NCBI GenBank assembly: GCA_964453265.1
Contig: CAYVNU010000005.1
Span: 1 to 45,968 of the forward strand
DNA from: CAYVNU01 sp964453265
GTDB lineage: Bacteria > Patescibacteriota > Doudnabacteria > UBA920
Direction of reading: 5' to 3'
DNA: 45,968 nucleotides
This document shows positions 30,475-38,672 of this stretch, piece after piece. The notes beneath the pieces are model-generated. The model was not told the origin of the DNA and did not search any database. It worked only from the letters and a program-made list of their open reading frames with translations. A program made the translations under genes and the position numbers. Position 1 is the stretch's first letter. Each line of letters starts with the position of its first letter.

Positions 30475-31134
30475 TTAACGAGATCTTCCTACGGGAATAG
30501 AACATGTATTATTCGCAAGCAAGGTTGAGCCGGGCGGACAGACTGCCGGACATAAAGCAGGATTTAAAGTACCTGAACTTAACTGCAAATTACCCGCCCC
30601 TACGCAAGTTGAGGTGGAATTAGTAGTAGGGACTGCGGTAGCAACTCTTTCCAAATAAGTACCTATAACATAATTTTGCCCGTCTGAAACATACAAAAAT
30701 CCGTTGCTGTTACCATCAGACAAGTACGCACCTGAGTTTCTCGGAGCAGGGTCTTGTGGCAACTTTGACAATATACGCCCCCCAACTAAAGCCTGCTTTA
30801 AATCATTTTGTGTTTGTGGATCTTGACACCAGCATGACCCGTCGGCATTCGAAGAACCACTTATATCCCATGCGCTAAAATAAGTACCGGAAGGATAAGC
30901 ATTATTTTCATTATAGTATATTTCTAAAGCTTTGCTCACTTGCGAAACATTTGCCGCCCTAGTTGTATTTCTAGCACTCACTCTGGCTGTAACTGTAAAA
31001 GATAAAATAATAGAAGAAAGAAGCGTGATAATTGAAATAACCAGCAAAACTTCAATTAAAGTAAATCCGATTAATTCGTAAAGCTTAATTCTTCTTTCAC
31101 GTTTGGTTATATTTTTATTTTTTTCTGTTTTCAT
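30475..31134 (-). CDS. Type IV pilin-like protein (pseudopilin)
   Basis: The 219-residue protein has a class III signal: a basic leader (MKTEKNKNITKRERRIKLYE) and then LIG-FTLIEVLLVISIITLL (processing after Gly23, with Glu5 of the mature protein at position 28). The hydrophobic helix is followed by RNTTRAANVSQVSKALEIYY and a C-terminal domain with two Cys in SCWCQ and a Pro/Cys-rich end. Such proteins are cleaved and methylated by a prepilin peptidase and assemble into type IV pili or type II-like pseudopili. No assembly gene is nearby. It follows the DUF2341/LamG genes on the same strand, which suggests surface structures. Confidence 0.88.
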   Translation of the reverse strand: MKTEKNKNITKRERRIKLYELIGFTLIEVLLVISIITLLSSIILSFTVTARVSARNTTRAANVSQVSKALEIYYNENNAYPSGTYFSAWDISGSSNADGSCWCQDPQTQNDLKQALVGGRILSKLPQDPAPRNSGAYLSDGNSNGFLYVSDGQNYVIGTYLERVATAVPTTNSTSTCVGAGNLQLSSGTLNPALCPAVCPPGSTLLANNTCSIPVGRSR

Positions 31135-31290
31135 GTTTAACTCTTAAAGTATCTGTCTAAGTCATTTTATGACTATATTCTAACACAACTTTATAAAAAA
31201 GACTAAATTTTAAATACTTAAATTTAAACAGTTATATTTGTAAAGCGCTTATTCTTTTGACGAATATTAATTTTATAATGAAACAACAAA

Positions 31291-33603
31291 TTACCTAAAT
31301 TTCACTCCCCCGCGGGTTTTTATGGCCGGCTGGGTAGAACCGGCAGCATTTTGGCGGCCGTTAATTTGCAAAGCCCCGTAGGAATAAAAAGTGGAAGGAG
31401 AAAACTGGTTACCATACTCTGTTTTTACCCAGTCTGCATTTCTTTCTGTGGAAGAAAACCTCATTTCGTCTAATTTCCCCTGCCAGAAGTTAGAACCGCC
31501 GCCGCTGGTCGGGCCGATTTGAGTGGTGTTTGTAAGCGCGGAAAAGCCGCTGGGCAAATTATTTGGCTGTAAAACTCCGTCCTGATATAGTTTGTAATTT
31601 GCGACTGTACTTGCTCCGCTGCCGTTGTAAGTGGCGACATAATAATGCCAGGTATTAGTAGGAGGTAAGTTATCGCTCTTAACTCCAGCCCAATCGTTGC
31701 TTGAACCTATAAGTAACCCTAAATAACTACTTTGGTTACTTATTGCCATCTCCCACGGACGCGAACTTGCTCCATTGCTTTTAATTGTCCAAGCGTGTTG
31801 ATAAGAGTTAGAGGCAAAAGTAGAAATTAAACCCCAAAAACTGGCGGAAAAACCAGCGCCAGTGGTGGCAAAAACTGTTGTTGTTGAAAACGAAATTATA
31901 TCGCTGCTCCCGTTAAAATTACCGGCTCCGTCAATTTGTCCAGTGGTTGCAGTGGGGGTAGAAATAGTCCCATTAACCGCATTGCTTGTTGAGTCGGTAG
32001 CCGACAGTGTTGTGCCGTTGCCCAAATGCTGAACAATTTTAAAATTACTATCCCAAACCCCCGTTGGGTTTTGCTGGTTAGTCGCGCTATTATTACCAAA
32101 GTAAATATAAATAGTTGTATCGGTTACGGAAGAAAGTATTGGTATACGCACCCAGGCTATGGTTTCCCCGGTAGTCGAAGCGTATTTTTCCACCTCAAAA
32201 TCTAATTTAGTGGTTCCGTCCGAAGCTGTAAACAACAAATCTCCGCCGGTAGATGAAGCCATTTTCCCTCCGCTGCCCGTATATTTTAAGTCACTATCAA
32301 TTACGCTAAATAAAATTGGAAATGAATTTATAGTGGAAGATGAAACTCCAAAAACTTTGTTGTGGTCTATAGTAATAGGTTTTCGGTAAGTCCAAGAAGC
32401 GTTGTACCAACCTAAAGAAGAAGTTCCTCGGCTGGAAAAACCCGCGCTCGGCGTAGTTGCGGCACGGTTTTGAATACTCACAGCCCCATAAGCGTAAAAA
32501 GTACTTGGCGAATTTTGGTTGTTATATTCCGTGGCTATCCAGTCAAAATTTCTGGCTGTGTTTGAAATTCTAACTTCATCAATTGTACCCGCAAAATAAT
32601 CGCCCGCGTAAACTGCGCGACCCACGTTCACGTTAGAGCCGGAAGCGGTAATAGAACCAGAAGTAGCCGCGCTAGTGCCGACCAAAATGCCATTTATATA
32701 AGCTTTAACATTCGTACCATCATAAGTGCCTATATAATGATACCAAGTATTATTGGAAATTTTTTGCGTCCAACTAGCCGCCCTATCTGCGCCATTACCT
32801 ATGTCAAAAAATCCGTTTGTGCCTCCGGAATTAAACATTAACTGGAAACCTTTTCCGTCTATGTCTGTGTGGGAATTACCTACAATACGCGAATTGTTAT
32901 TACTAACATTGCTGCTATTAAACCAAGCCTCAACTGTAATTTGGCCGTAGTTAATGGTCATGCCATCATCTATATATTGGCTACTGCCATTAAAACTTGC
33001 AGCCCCATCAATTTTGCCGGTTGCCGCTGCTGCGCTATTGTTTGTAGGCGAATTCAAAGTTGTTGAATCGGAAACGCTTAAAGTTGAGCCATTGCCTAAA
33101 TGTTGTACTAATTTAGTACTGCTATCCCAAACGCCGGTTTTATTGGACTGATCACTGGCGCCTGAGTTGCCAAAATAAATATATATTGTAGTGTCGGTTA
33201 CTGCGGAAAGCACAGGTACACGCACCCAGGCAACGGTTTCGCCGGTTGTGGAAGCATATTTTTCTATTTCATGATCTAGCTTGGTAGAACCGTCTGAAGA
33301 GGTAAATAGAATATCTAGCCCATCTGTCCTGCCTACCTTTCCCCCGCTGCCGGTATATTTTAGGTCACTGTCTGTTACGTTTATTAAAACAGGAAAGGAG
33401 TTAATGGTGGAACTAGCTGTGCCGGAAACTTTGTTATGGTCTATGGTAATGGCTTTTCGGTAGCCCCAAGAAGCATTGTACCAGGCCGCGTCCGCGGGCT
33501 TCGCGTTGTTATTTAAAAATAAATATACCAAACCCGCTCCGGCTAATAAAAGCACGGATAGGGTTAAAGGTAAATAGCGGTTAAAGAGTTTTTTGTAAGT
33601 CAT
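31291..33603 (-). CDS. Surface protein with two DUF2341-LamG modules
   Basis: The 770-residue protein starts with a membrane or signal segment (12-31) and then two copies of one module. Each module is DUF2341 (WYNASWGYRKAITIDHNKV at 41 and WYNASWTYRKPITIDHNKV at about 398, each leading to WVRVPVLSAVTDTTIYIYFG or the like) followed by a concanavalin A-like LamG domain (FNGSSQYIDDG..., then DEVRISNTARNFDWI and DEMRFSSTERNADWV). DUF2341 and LamG are extracellular and bind carbohydrates or proteins. The tail (KTRGGVKFR) is basic. The 5' region holds an array of eleven 9-nt repeats. The protein is probably an adhesin; its partner is unknown. Confidence 0.88.
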   Translation of the reverse strand: MTYKKLFNRYLPLTLSVLLLAGAGLVYLFLNNNAKPADAAWYNASWGYRKAITIDHNKVSGTASSTINSFPVLINVTDSDLKYTGSGGKVGRTDGLDILFTSSDGSTKLDHEIEKYASTTGETVAWVRVPVLSAVTDTTIYIYFGNSGASDQSNKTGVWDSSTKLVQHLGNGSTLSVSDSTTLNSPTNNSAAAATGKIDGAASFNGSSQYIDDGMTINYGQITVEAWFNSSNVSNNNSRIVGNSHTDIDGKGFQLMFNSGGTNGFFDIGNGADRAASWTQKISNNTWYHYIGTYDGTNVKAYINGILVGTSAATSGSITASGSNVNVGRAVYAGDYFAGTIDEVRISNTARNFDWIATEYNNQNSPSTFYAYGAVSIQNRAATTPSAGFSSRGTSSLGWYNASWTYRKPITIDHNKVFGVSSSTINSFPILFSVIDSDLKYTGSGGKMASSTGGDLLFTASDGTTKLDFEVEKYASTTGETIAWVRIPILSSVTDTTIYIYFGNNSATNQQNPTGVWDSNFKIVQHLGNGTTLSATDSTSNAVNGTISTPTATTGQIDGAGNFNGSSDIISFSTTTVFATTGAGFSASFWGLISTFASNSYQHAWTIKSNGASSRPWEMAISNQSSYLGLLIGSSNDWAGVKSDNLPPTNTWHYYVATYNGSGASTVANYKLYQDGVLQPNNLPSGFSALTNTTQIGPTSGGGSNFWQGKLDEMRFSSTERNADWVKTEYGNQFSPSTFYSYGALQINGRQNAAGSTQPAIKTRGGVKFR

Positions 33604-33615
33604 ATAAATTTAGAA

Positions 33616-33714
33616 TAGGACGTATAAGTCCTATAAGTCGTATTTGACCTATAGGACTTATAGGTCGTATAGGACGCGTAGGTCAAATAGGTCACATAAG
33701 TCCTATTCGTCCTA
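33616..33714. repeat. Array of eleven 9-nt repeats
   Basis: Units in register: TAGGACGTA, TAAGTCCTA, TAAGTCGTA, TTTGACCTA, TAGGACTTA, TAGGTCGTA, TAGGACGCG, TAGGTCAAA, TAGGTCACA, TAAGTCCTA, TTCGTCCTA. The consensus is close to TARGWCNTA. The array lies between the GIY-YIG gene and the DUF2341 protein gene and would be in the 5' leader of the latter. Confidence 0.92.
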
Positions 33715-33739
33715 TTTTTCTATTTTTTTATCTTCCCAT

Positions 33740-34000
33740 TCAGGCCGTTAGAGACAGAAATCGTTTTAGCCTGTTTTTAATAAATCTTTTACCCATGCCG
33801 GTTTTTAGGAATTTTTCTCTTGCTGTGGCATCTTGCTGGTCTAAACATGCTTCGTAATATATTAATTCAAACGGTCTGCGAATTTTTGTTGAAGCAATCA
33901 AACCTTTATCGTGTAGACTAAAACGATTTCGTAGATTATTAGTATAACCTGTATAAAATTGTTTGTCTTTTAAACTTCGTAAAACGTAAATATAATACAT
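33740..34000 (-). CDS. GIY-YIG endonuclease, cassette copy A
   Basis: The 86-residue protein is a complete small GIY-YIG nuclease: MYYIYVLRSLKDKQFYTGYT (1-20) with the two strand motifs, Arg24/Arg26 region, and ATAREKFLK (58-66) with the catalytic Glu62. Stand-alone domains of this size are common in CPR genomes and often lie as multiple copies. It cuts DNA in relatives such as homing endonucleases. Its ends coincide with a perfect 14-bp inverted repeat, AGGCCGTTAGAGAC (33742-33755) and its complement (34005-34018). Directly before it on the same strand is a LamG gene whose stop codon lies within the repeat. A near twin occurs at 36219-36479. Confidence 0.9.
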   Translation of the reverse strand: MYYIYVLRSLKDKQFYTGYTNNLRNRFSLHDKGLIASTKIRRPFELIYYEACLDQQDATAREKFLKTGMGKRFIKNRLKRFLSLTA

Positions 34001-34018
34001 AAACGTCTCTAACGGCCT
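33742..34018. mobile_element. Inverted-repeat-bounded GIY-YIG cassette A
   Basis: The 14-bp perfect inverted ends enclose only the GIY-YIG ORF. Copy B (36221-36497) has the same ends and the outer flank CCCATTCAGGCC. Both copies sit at the 3' end of a LamG gene ending in LYNLGR. Whether the unit moves by itself is not proven. Confidence 0.55.
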
Positions 34019-36201
34019 AAATTATACAACTGTTTAGCCTCATCGGACGAAAGAATGCGGTTGTAAATTCTCATTTCATCTATTGAGCCTTTAAAGAAAC
34101 TGCTTTTTGGACCATTATTGCTATTACAACCGATACCGGAAGCTTCCGCGCCAATAATTTCCTGTAAAGTAGTATAGGTGGTACCTTGGGCGCTGTCGCT
34201 GCCCGAAGGCGTAAACGTCTGACTAACTCCATTTAAATATAATTTGGTCGCGTTAGCTGTACCCCACTGCTTGGTTATTACTACGTGTTGCCATTGCCCA
34301 TAATTAATTATATTTCCGGTTGCGTACGAAAAACCGGCAACTTCCAAGTTAGAATAAAAAATTAAAGTTATAGCTCCGCCGCCGCTAAGTCGGATAGTAA
34401 ATGGTCCGTCGTTGTTGCATGGGTGCCTACGCGAAATAATTGTTCCGCCTAAAGTGGTAGGATTAATCCAAAATGAAAAACTTAATGTGCCAGTAGCACC
34501 GGTAACTAAATGCGCATCGTCCGCCGGAATTACCACGTGGTCGTCTATACCATCAAACTTTAAAGCCTGTCCGACTTTTCCTATTGTAGTAACCGGACTG
34601 TTACTAGCATCGCCATTATAACTCTGTCCACTCCTCTCCAAAACTTCCGCTGTGGCGGATGCTGAATTGTAGTCCGGCCCGTTAAAACTCCACAGCCCAA
34701 CAAGCCCATTTGTCAGCCGCGAGTTTTGCGAATGGTTAATATTAGTTTCGTTTTGTTTGTATAAAGCCAAAACTTCTGCTGCGGAAAGGGCGCGATTGTA
34801 AATGCGGATGTCATCTAAAGAGCCGTTTAAGAATCTTGATGAACCATTTTGCCAAGATCCAAATTCAATAGTCCTGTTGCTTGGGGTAGGAGTGCCGCTA
34901 TAGACTATGGAGTCTGCTAAGCTACCGTCTACATAAAACTTCATTGCGGTACCGGTTAATGTGCCAGTGTAGTGATGCCATAAAGTATCGCCATAATTTA
35001 AAGTAGATGAAGCTACGGGAAAAGTGGAATTATTACCGTAGCCAAAATCTATTCTTTTTGGGTTGGTGTCCCCGCGTATTTGCATAACCCAGCCTTTATT
35101 GTCGCCAACTCCATGAGTTGAATCCATGACCATTTGTATTCCGTTAGTGTTTGTATACTTTGCCCAGGCTGATATGGTAATTGACGTGGGTTCTAAAACT
35201 GCCTGACCTGCCAAATTTGCATAGTTTGTACTACCATTAAAAGTTAAACCGCCTCCTCTTTTTCCTGTTGACCAAGCTGGCAATGGTGTTCCTGCTAAAG
35301 TAGCTGAAAATCTATTACCACTAAAATCCCCTGCCTTATTCCCCACTCCCTCGTTTAGCGGCCAATAGCCGACCAGGCCTTGGTTAGAAACCATTTTACG
35401 AACTACGTTGCCGGATTTGTATAAATTATACACGTCGGTGGCGGAAAGGGCGCGGTTGTACACCCGAACGTCATCTATAAGTCCATCCCAGTACTCTGTG
35501 CCAATACTCGGATCCCAGCCAATGCCAAATGAACCGGCCGAAGAAGTTCTGGTTTGCGAAGCTGTGTTTACTTGATTTCCATTTACATAAAAAACCGTAG
35601 TCGAGCCGTTACTGGTTGCCACTATATGTTGCCACTGGCCAATTTGTACGGCTCCCGAACCGGAGTAAATAGGCGCAGGCGTTGCCGGGGCGTCGTACAA
35701 AAATACTTGAGTTCCCGACAACCCTAAATATACAGTTCCCCCGCCGGAGCGATTGCTAAAAAAAGATTTCTGTCCGGTTGATGTATTTTTTTTAATCCAA
35801 GCGGAAATTGTCATATTTGTTCCAACCGTAATACTCCCGCCGGTAACTTTGTCCGAAGTACCGTTAAAACTTAAAGCGCCACCCTTTTTCCCGTTTGTCC
35901 ACGTGCCACCGGTTAACGTGCCGGTTTTACCGTTACTGGTAAAGTCACCCGCTTTACTCCCTACTCCTTCATTAAGCGGCCAATAATTTACTAAACCTAA
36001 ATTATTCGGCGCTTTAGAAAGCGTGGCGGCGAGCGAAGCGCGCGGCGCGAAGAAAAAAGTGAAAAGCAGAATAAATGACAAAAATAATAAAAATGAACAA
36101 AAATGACAAAAATATGGCTGCGGGCTGCAGCCTATTTTTGTCATTTTTGCCTGTCCGCCATAGCCTTGGCGAAGGAGGGTCAATTCCGTCGTTTTTGTCA
36201 T
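34009..36201 (-). CDS. LamG-domain surface protein (730 aa), repeat-derived signal peptide
   Basis: The protein begins with a strange N-terminus. Residues 8-19 (TLLRQGYGGQAK) come from a palindromic repeat, and the hydrophobic core FCHFCSFLLFLSFILLF (31-47) comes from the TGACAAAAA-type repeat also found at 3784-3878. Cleavage is likely after ASLA (about 58). Then come three LamG (concanavalin A-like) modules at about 60-260, 270-485 and 500-728, each with WPLNEG or WSFNG at the start and DDVRVYNRALSATDVYNLY or similar at the end. It is an exported carbohydrate- or protein-binding surface protein. An internal start at Met20 (36144) is possible. The stop is in the inverted repeat of the GIY-YIG cassette A. 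Confidence 0.85.
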   Translation of the reverse strand: MTKTTELTLLRQGYGGQAKMTKIGCSPQPYFCHFCSFLLFLSFILLFTFFFAPRASLAATLSKAPNNLGLVNYWPLNEGVGSKAGDFTSNGKTGTLTGGTWTNGKKGGALSFNGTSDKVTGGSITVGTNMTISAWIKKNTSTGQKSFFSNRSGGGTVYLGLSGTQVFLYDAPATPAPIYSGSGAVQIGQWQHIVATSNGSTTVFYVNGNQVNTASQTRTSSAGSFGIGWDPSIGTEYWDGLIDDVRVYNRALSATDVYNLYKSGNVVRKMVSNQGLVGYWPLNEGVGNKAGDFSGNRFSATLAGTPLPAWSTGKRGGGLTFNGSTNYANLAGQAVLEPTSITISAWAKYTNTNGIQMVMDSTHGVGDNKGWVMQIRGDTNPKRIDFGYGNNSTFPVASSTLNYGDTLWHHYTGTLTGTAMKFYVDGSLADSIVYSGTPTPSNRTIEFGSWQNGSSRFLNGSLDDIRIYNRALSAAEVLALYKQNETNINHSQNSRLTNGLVGLWSFNGPDYNSASATAEVLERSGQSYNGDASNSPVTTIGKVGQALKFDGIDDHVVIPADDAHLVTGATGTLSFSFWINPTTLGGTIISRRHPCNNDGPFTIRLSGGGAITLIFYSNLEVAGFSYATGNIINYGQWQHVVITKQWGTANATKLYLNGVSQTFTPSGSDSAQGTTYTTLQEIIGAEASGIGCNSNNGPKSSFFKGSIDEMRIYNRILSSDEAKQLYNLGR
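36062..36201. repeat. TGACAAAAA-type repeat within the LamG gene start
   Basis: AAAAATGACAAAAATA (about 36099-36114) faces TATTTTTGTCATTTTT (36133-36148) around a GC-rich centre with GGCTGC...GCAGCC. A GC-rich palindrome (GCCATAGCCTTGGCGAAGGA, 36158-36177) follows. It recurs between genes at 3784-3878. Confidence 0.75.
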
Positions 36202-36218
36202 TTGTATTATCGTCCCAT

Positions 36219-36479
36219 TCAGGCCGTTAGAGACAGGAATCGTTTTAGCCTGTTTTGAATAAATCTTTTACCCATGCCGGTTTTCAAAAACTTTTCTCTT
36301 GCAGTAGCATCTTGTTGATTAATACAAGCTTCATAGTATATTAATTCAAATGGTTTACGATGCTCAGTCGACCCTACCAACCCTTTATTATGCATATTAA
36401 AACGATTCCGTAGATTATCCGTATACCCTGTGTAAAATTGTTTGTCTTTTAAACTTCGTAAAACGTAAATATAGTACAT
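36219..36479 (-). CDS. GIY-YIG endonuclease, cassette copy B
   Basis: This 86-residue protein is a near twin of the one at 33740-34000; the first 20 residues (MYYIYVLRSLKDKQFYTGYT) and the last 17 are almost the same, with differences mainly in residues 28-57. The Arg region and catalytic Glu62 (ATAREKFLK) are intact. It sits directly after a LamG gene and within the same 14-bp inverted ends (36221-36234 and 36484-36497). Retention of an intact frame in both diverged copies suggests that the nuclease is or was active. Confidence 0.9.
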   Translation of the reverse strand: MYYIYVLRSLKDKQFYTGYTDNLRNRFNMHNKGLVGSTEHRKPFELIYYEACINQQDATAREKFLKTGMGKRFIQNRLKRFLSLTA

Positions 36480-36497
36480 AATTGTCTCTAACGGCCT
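36221..36497. mobile_element. Inverted-repeat-bounded GIY-YIG cassette B
   Basis: AGGCCGTTAGAGAC (36221-36234) and GTCTCTAACGGCCT (36484-36497) enclose the ORF, as in copy A. The right repeat holds the stop codon of the LamG gene at 36488-38662; the left one encodes the last four residues of the nuclease. Confidence 0.55.
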
Positions 36498-38662
36498 AAA
36501 TTATAAAGCTGATAAACTTCGCTAGCCGAAAGCGCGCGGTTGTATATACGCACTTCATCTATTTTTCCGCTAAAATATCCTCTGTTGCCGTCGCCGTCTT
36601 CACCAATATATATTTTTGACGGGGTTGTTAAAGAATTTGTACTACCGGTTCCCCCGTTTTCCACAACTCCGTTTATATAAATAGTCAAAGCTCCCGTAGA
36701 TTTTACTCTTGTTGCCACAACATGATACCAAACATTACTGCTTAATGTTGTTGTAGACAGAATCGACACATCGGCATTTCCTGTACCGAAAATTAATTTG
36801 TTATCTTTAATACCCATACCAAAATCATTAAGCACCCCGGCCACTTCCGCGTCAATAATTCCAAAACCGCAATACCAAAGGTTAGAAGAGCAAGCAATAT
36901 TATTGGTTAATGAAGTATTTTTATTTACCCAAGCGCTTAATGTAAAATCATCGGAAATATTTCTATTTACTGAAACATAATTTGTGCTGCCATTAAACTG
37001 TAGTGCCTGCCCGACTTTTCCGCCGGCTCTAGTGGCGCCAATGTTGTCGCCGCTGTTGTTACTGCCGCTGCGGTCTAGGACTTCGGCGGTGGTAGAAGCA
37101 GAATTATAGTCCTGCCCGTTAAAACTCCACATTCCAACCAGTCCGTTTGTTAACCTACTATTCTGCGAAACCGCAGCCTGCACCGCACCGTTTTTGTAAA
37201 GCGCGTAGGCTTCCGAAGCGGACAAAGCTCTGTTAAAAATACGGACGTCATCTATTTTTCCGTTAAACCAGCGATTGCTTCCATAAATAGAATTACCTCC
37301 AATAAACATATCAGAGGAAGCTGCGGCACTACTACAACCAGAAACACTTCCACTATACGATAGTGCTCCGTCTATATAAGTTGTTATTGTTGGACCAGAA
37401 CTGTCATAAGTCGCAACAATATGATGCCATCCGCCAAAGCCCACAGTTCCACTAAGACCATCTTGATTGCAAAGTCCTGTTCCTTGAACATAGAAAGCTA
37501 TTTTTTGATTACTTTTTAACAACAAAGTATAACCCAAACCACCAGATGCCGTTTCTTGAGCCAAAATATTATTATAAGCTTCTGTTGAAGCATTCCAATA
37601 AACCCAGGTTGAAACTGTTCTTGACTGGCTACTGGGAAAATTAAATGAGGGATTGTTTGTTACCCTAACATAACTACTGCCTCCGTTAAAATTTAAAGCC
37701 TTTCCGCGCTTACCATCAACCCAAGTCGTGTTTATTAAAGTTCCGGTATTTCTTTGACCGCTTCCATCCCCTACTTGCCCTCCCCTGCCCTCGTCAAAAC
37801 TCCAGGCGCCAACTAAGCCTCTGGCTGAAACAATTTTAGCGGTAGCCTGACCACTTCTATAAAGTGCGCTAACATCGCTCGCCGAAAGCGCGCGGTTGTA
37901 AATACGCACGTCGTCTAACTTTCCATTAAACTTTCTACCGTTAGCACCTTCAATTTCTCGCCCCATATAAAGTAAATTACTTTGATTTATGCTTCCAGAA
38001 GGAAACGACGGAGAATTTTGCGTATCTAAAACTCCATTCATATAATAATTAAGTTTAGAGTTTGCTCTGTCAAAAACCACAACCCAATGCGACCAAGTAT
38101 TAAGCGGCGCATCGCTTAAAGAAGCAGAAGAAGTGCTGCTGTTTACATCCCAACCTGTGCTACCATCCGCAAAGTGAGCGGTAATTTTATGAACATTTTG
38201 AGGCCCTGTGTTGGTTAAAGAAATTGCCCAACCTTTATCTGTGCCATTAGTCCAAGGCCTTGAGCCGATTATTTGCGGGTAATCCCCTGTCCCGTATGTT
38301 ATTGGATTAACCCAAAAAGCAACCGTCCAGCTGTTTGAAAGCGGCTGAATAGATGATGAATTAGCAACGCTTACATAGTCATCGCTACCGTCAAAGCTTA
38401 AAGCTCCGCCATGTTTGCCCGAAACCCAGTTAGATGATGCGCCGGACAGCGCAAAATTGCTTAAGGTGCCTACATTGCCTTGACCGCTTTGGTCGCCGGC
38501 TTTATTTGTTGCAGAGTCATTAAGCGGCCAATAGCCTACTAAACCTAGATTGTTTGGGGCCTTGGAGAGCACTGCGGCGTGCGCAACAGGCGAAACAAAA
38601 AACAGCGCTGCACAAAGCACAACAAAATAAGTCAAATAGGTTTTATAGGACTTATAGGTCAT
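36488..38662 (-). CDS. LamG-domain surface protein (724 aa)
   Basis: The N-terminus, MTYKSYKTYLTYFVVLCAAL, is made of 9-nt repeats read as TYK-SYK-TYL-TYF and leads into a signal peptide ending VAHAA (about 29). Three LamG modules follow: about 31-275 (VGYWPLND ... DDVRIYNRALSASDVSALY), 282-495 (VGAWSFDEG ... DDVRIFNRALSASEAYALY) and 505-722 (VGMWSFNG ... DEVRIYNRALSASEVYQLY). It is a paralog of the protein at 34009-36201 and shares the LSKAPNNLGLV junction and the LYNLGR end. An exported, cell-surface binding role is likely; the ligand is unknown. The gene starts 6 nt after the stop of the gene at 38669-39373, so the two are translated from one mRNA. Confidence 0.87.
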   Translation of the reverse strand: MTYKSYKTYLTYFVVLCAALFFVSPVAHAAVLSKAPNNLGLVGYWPLNDSATNKAGDQSGQGNVGTLSNFALSGASSNWVSGKHGGALSFDGSDDYVSVANSSSIQPLSNSWTVAFWVNPITYGTGDYPQIIGSRPWTNGTDKGWAISLTNTGPQNVHKITAHFADGSTGWDVNSSTSSASLSDAPLNTWSHWVVVFDRANSKLNYYMNGVLDTQNSPSFPSGSINQSNLLYMGREIEGANGRKFNGKLDDVRIYNRALSASDVSALYRSGQATAKIVSARGLVGAWSFDEGRGGQVGDGSGQRNTGTLINTTWVDGKRGKALNFNGGSSYVRVTNNPSFNFPSSQSRTVSTWVYWNASTEAYNNILAQETASGGLGYTLLLKSNQKIAFYVQGTGLCNQDGLSGTVGFGGWHHIVATYDSSGPTITTYIDGALSYSGSVSGCSSAAASSDMFIGGNSIYGSNRWFNGKIDDVRIFNRALSASEAYALYKNGAVQAAVSQNSRLTNGLVGMWSFNGQDYNSASTTAEVLDRSGSNNSGDNIGATRAGGKVGQALQFNGSTNYVSVNRNISDDFTLSAWVNKNTSLTNNIACSSNLWYCGFGIIDAEVAGVLNDFGMGIKDNKLIFGTGNADVSILSTTTLSSNVWYHVVATRVKSTGALTIYINGVVENGGTGSTNSLTTPSKIYIGEDGDGNRGYFSGKIDEVRIYNRALSASEVYQLYNLGR

Positions 38663-38672
38663 ATAGGACTAA
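38629..38672. repeat. 9-nt repeats spanning the start of the LamG gene
   Basis: Units such as GACCTATAA, GTCCTATAA, AACCTATTT and GACTTATTT (minus-strand reading) cover the start codon and first codons of the LamG gene at 36488-38662, and reach the stop of the upstream gene. Confidence 0.75.
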
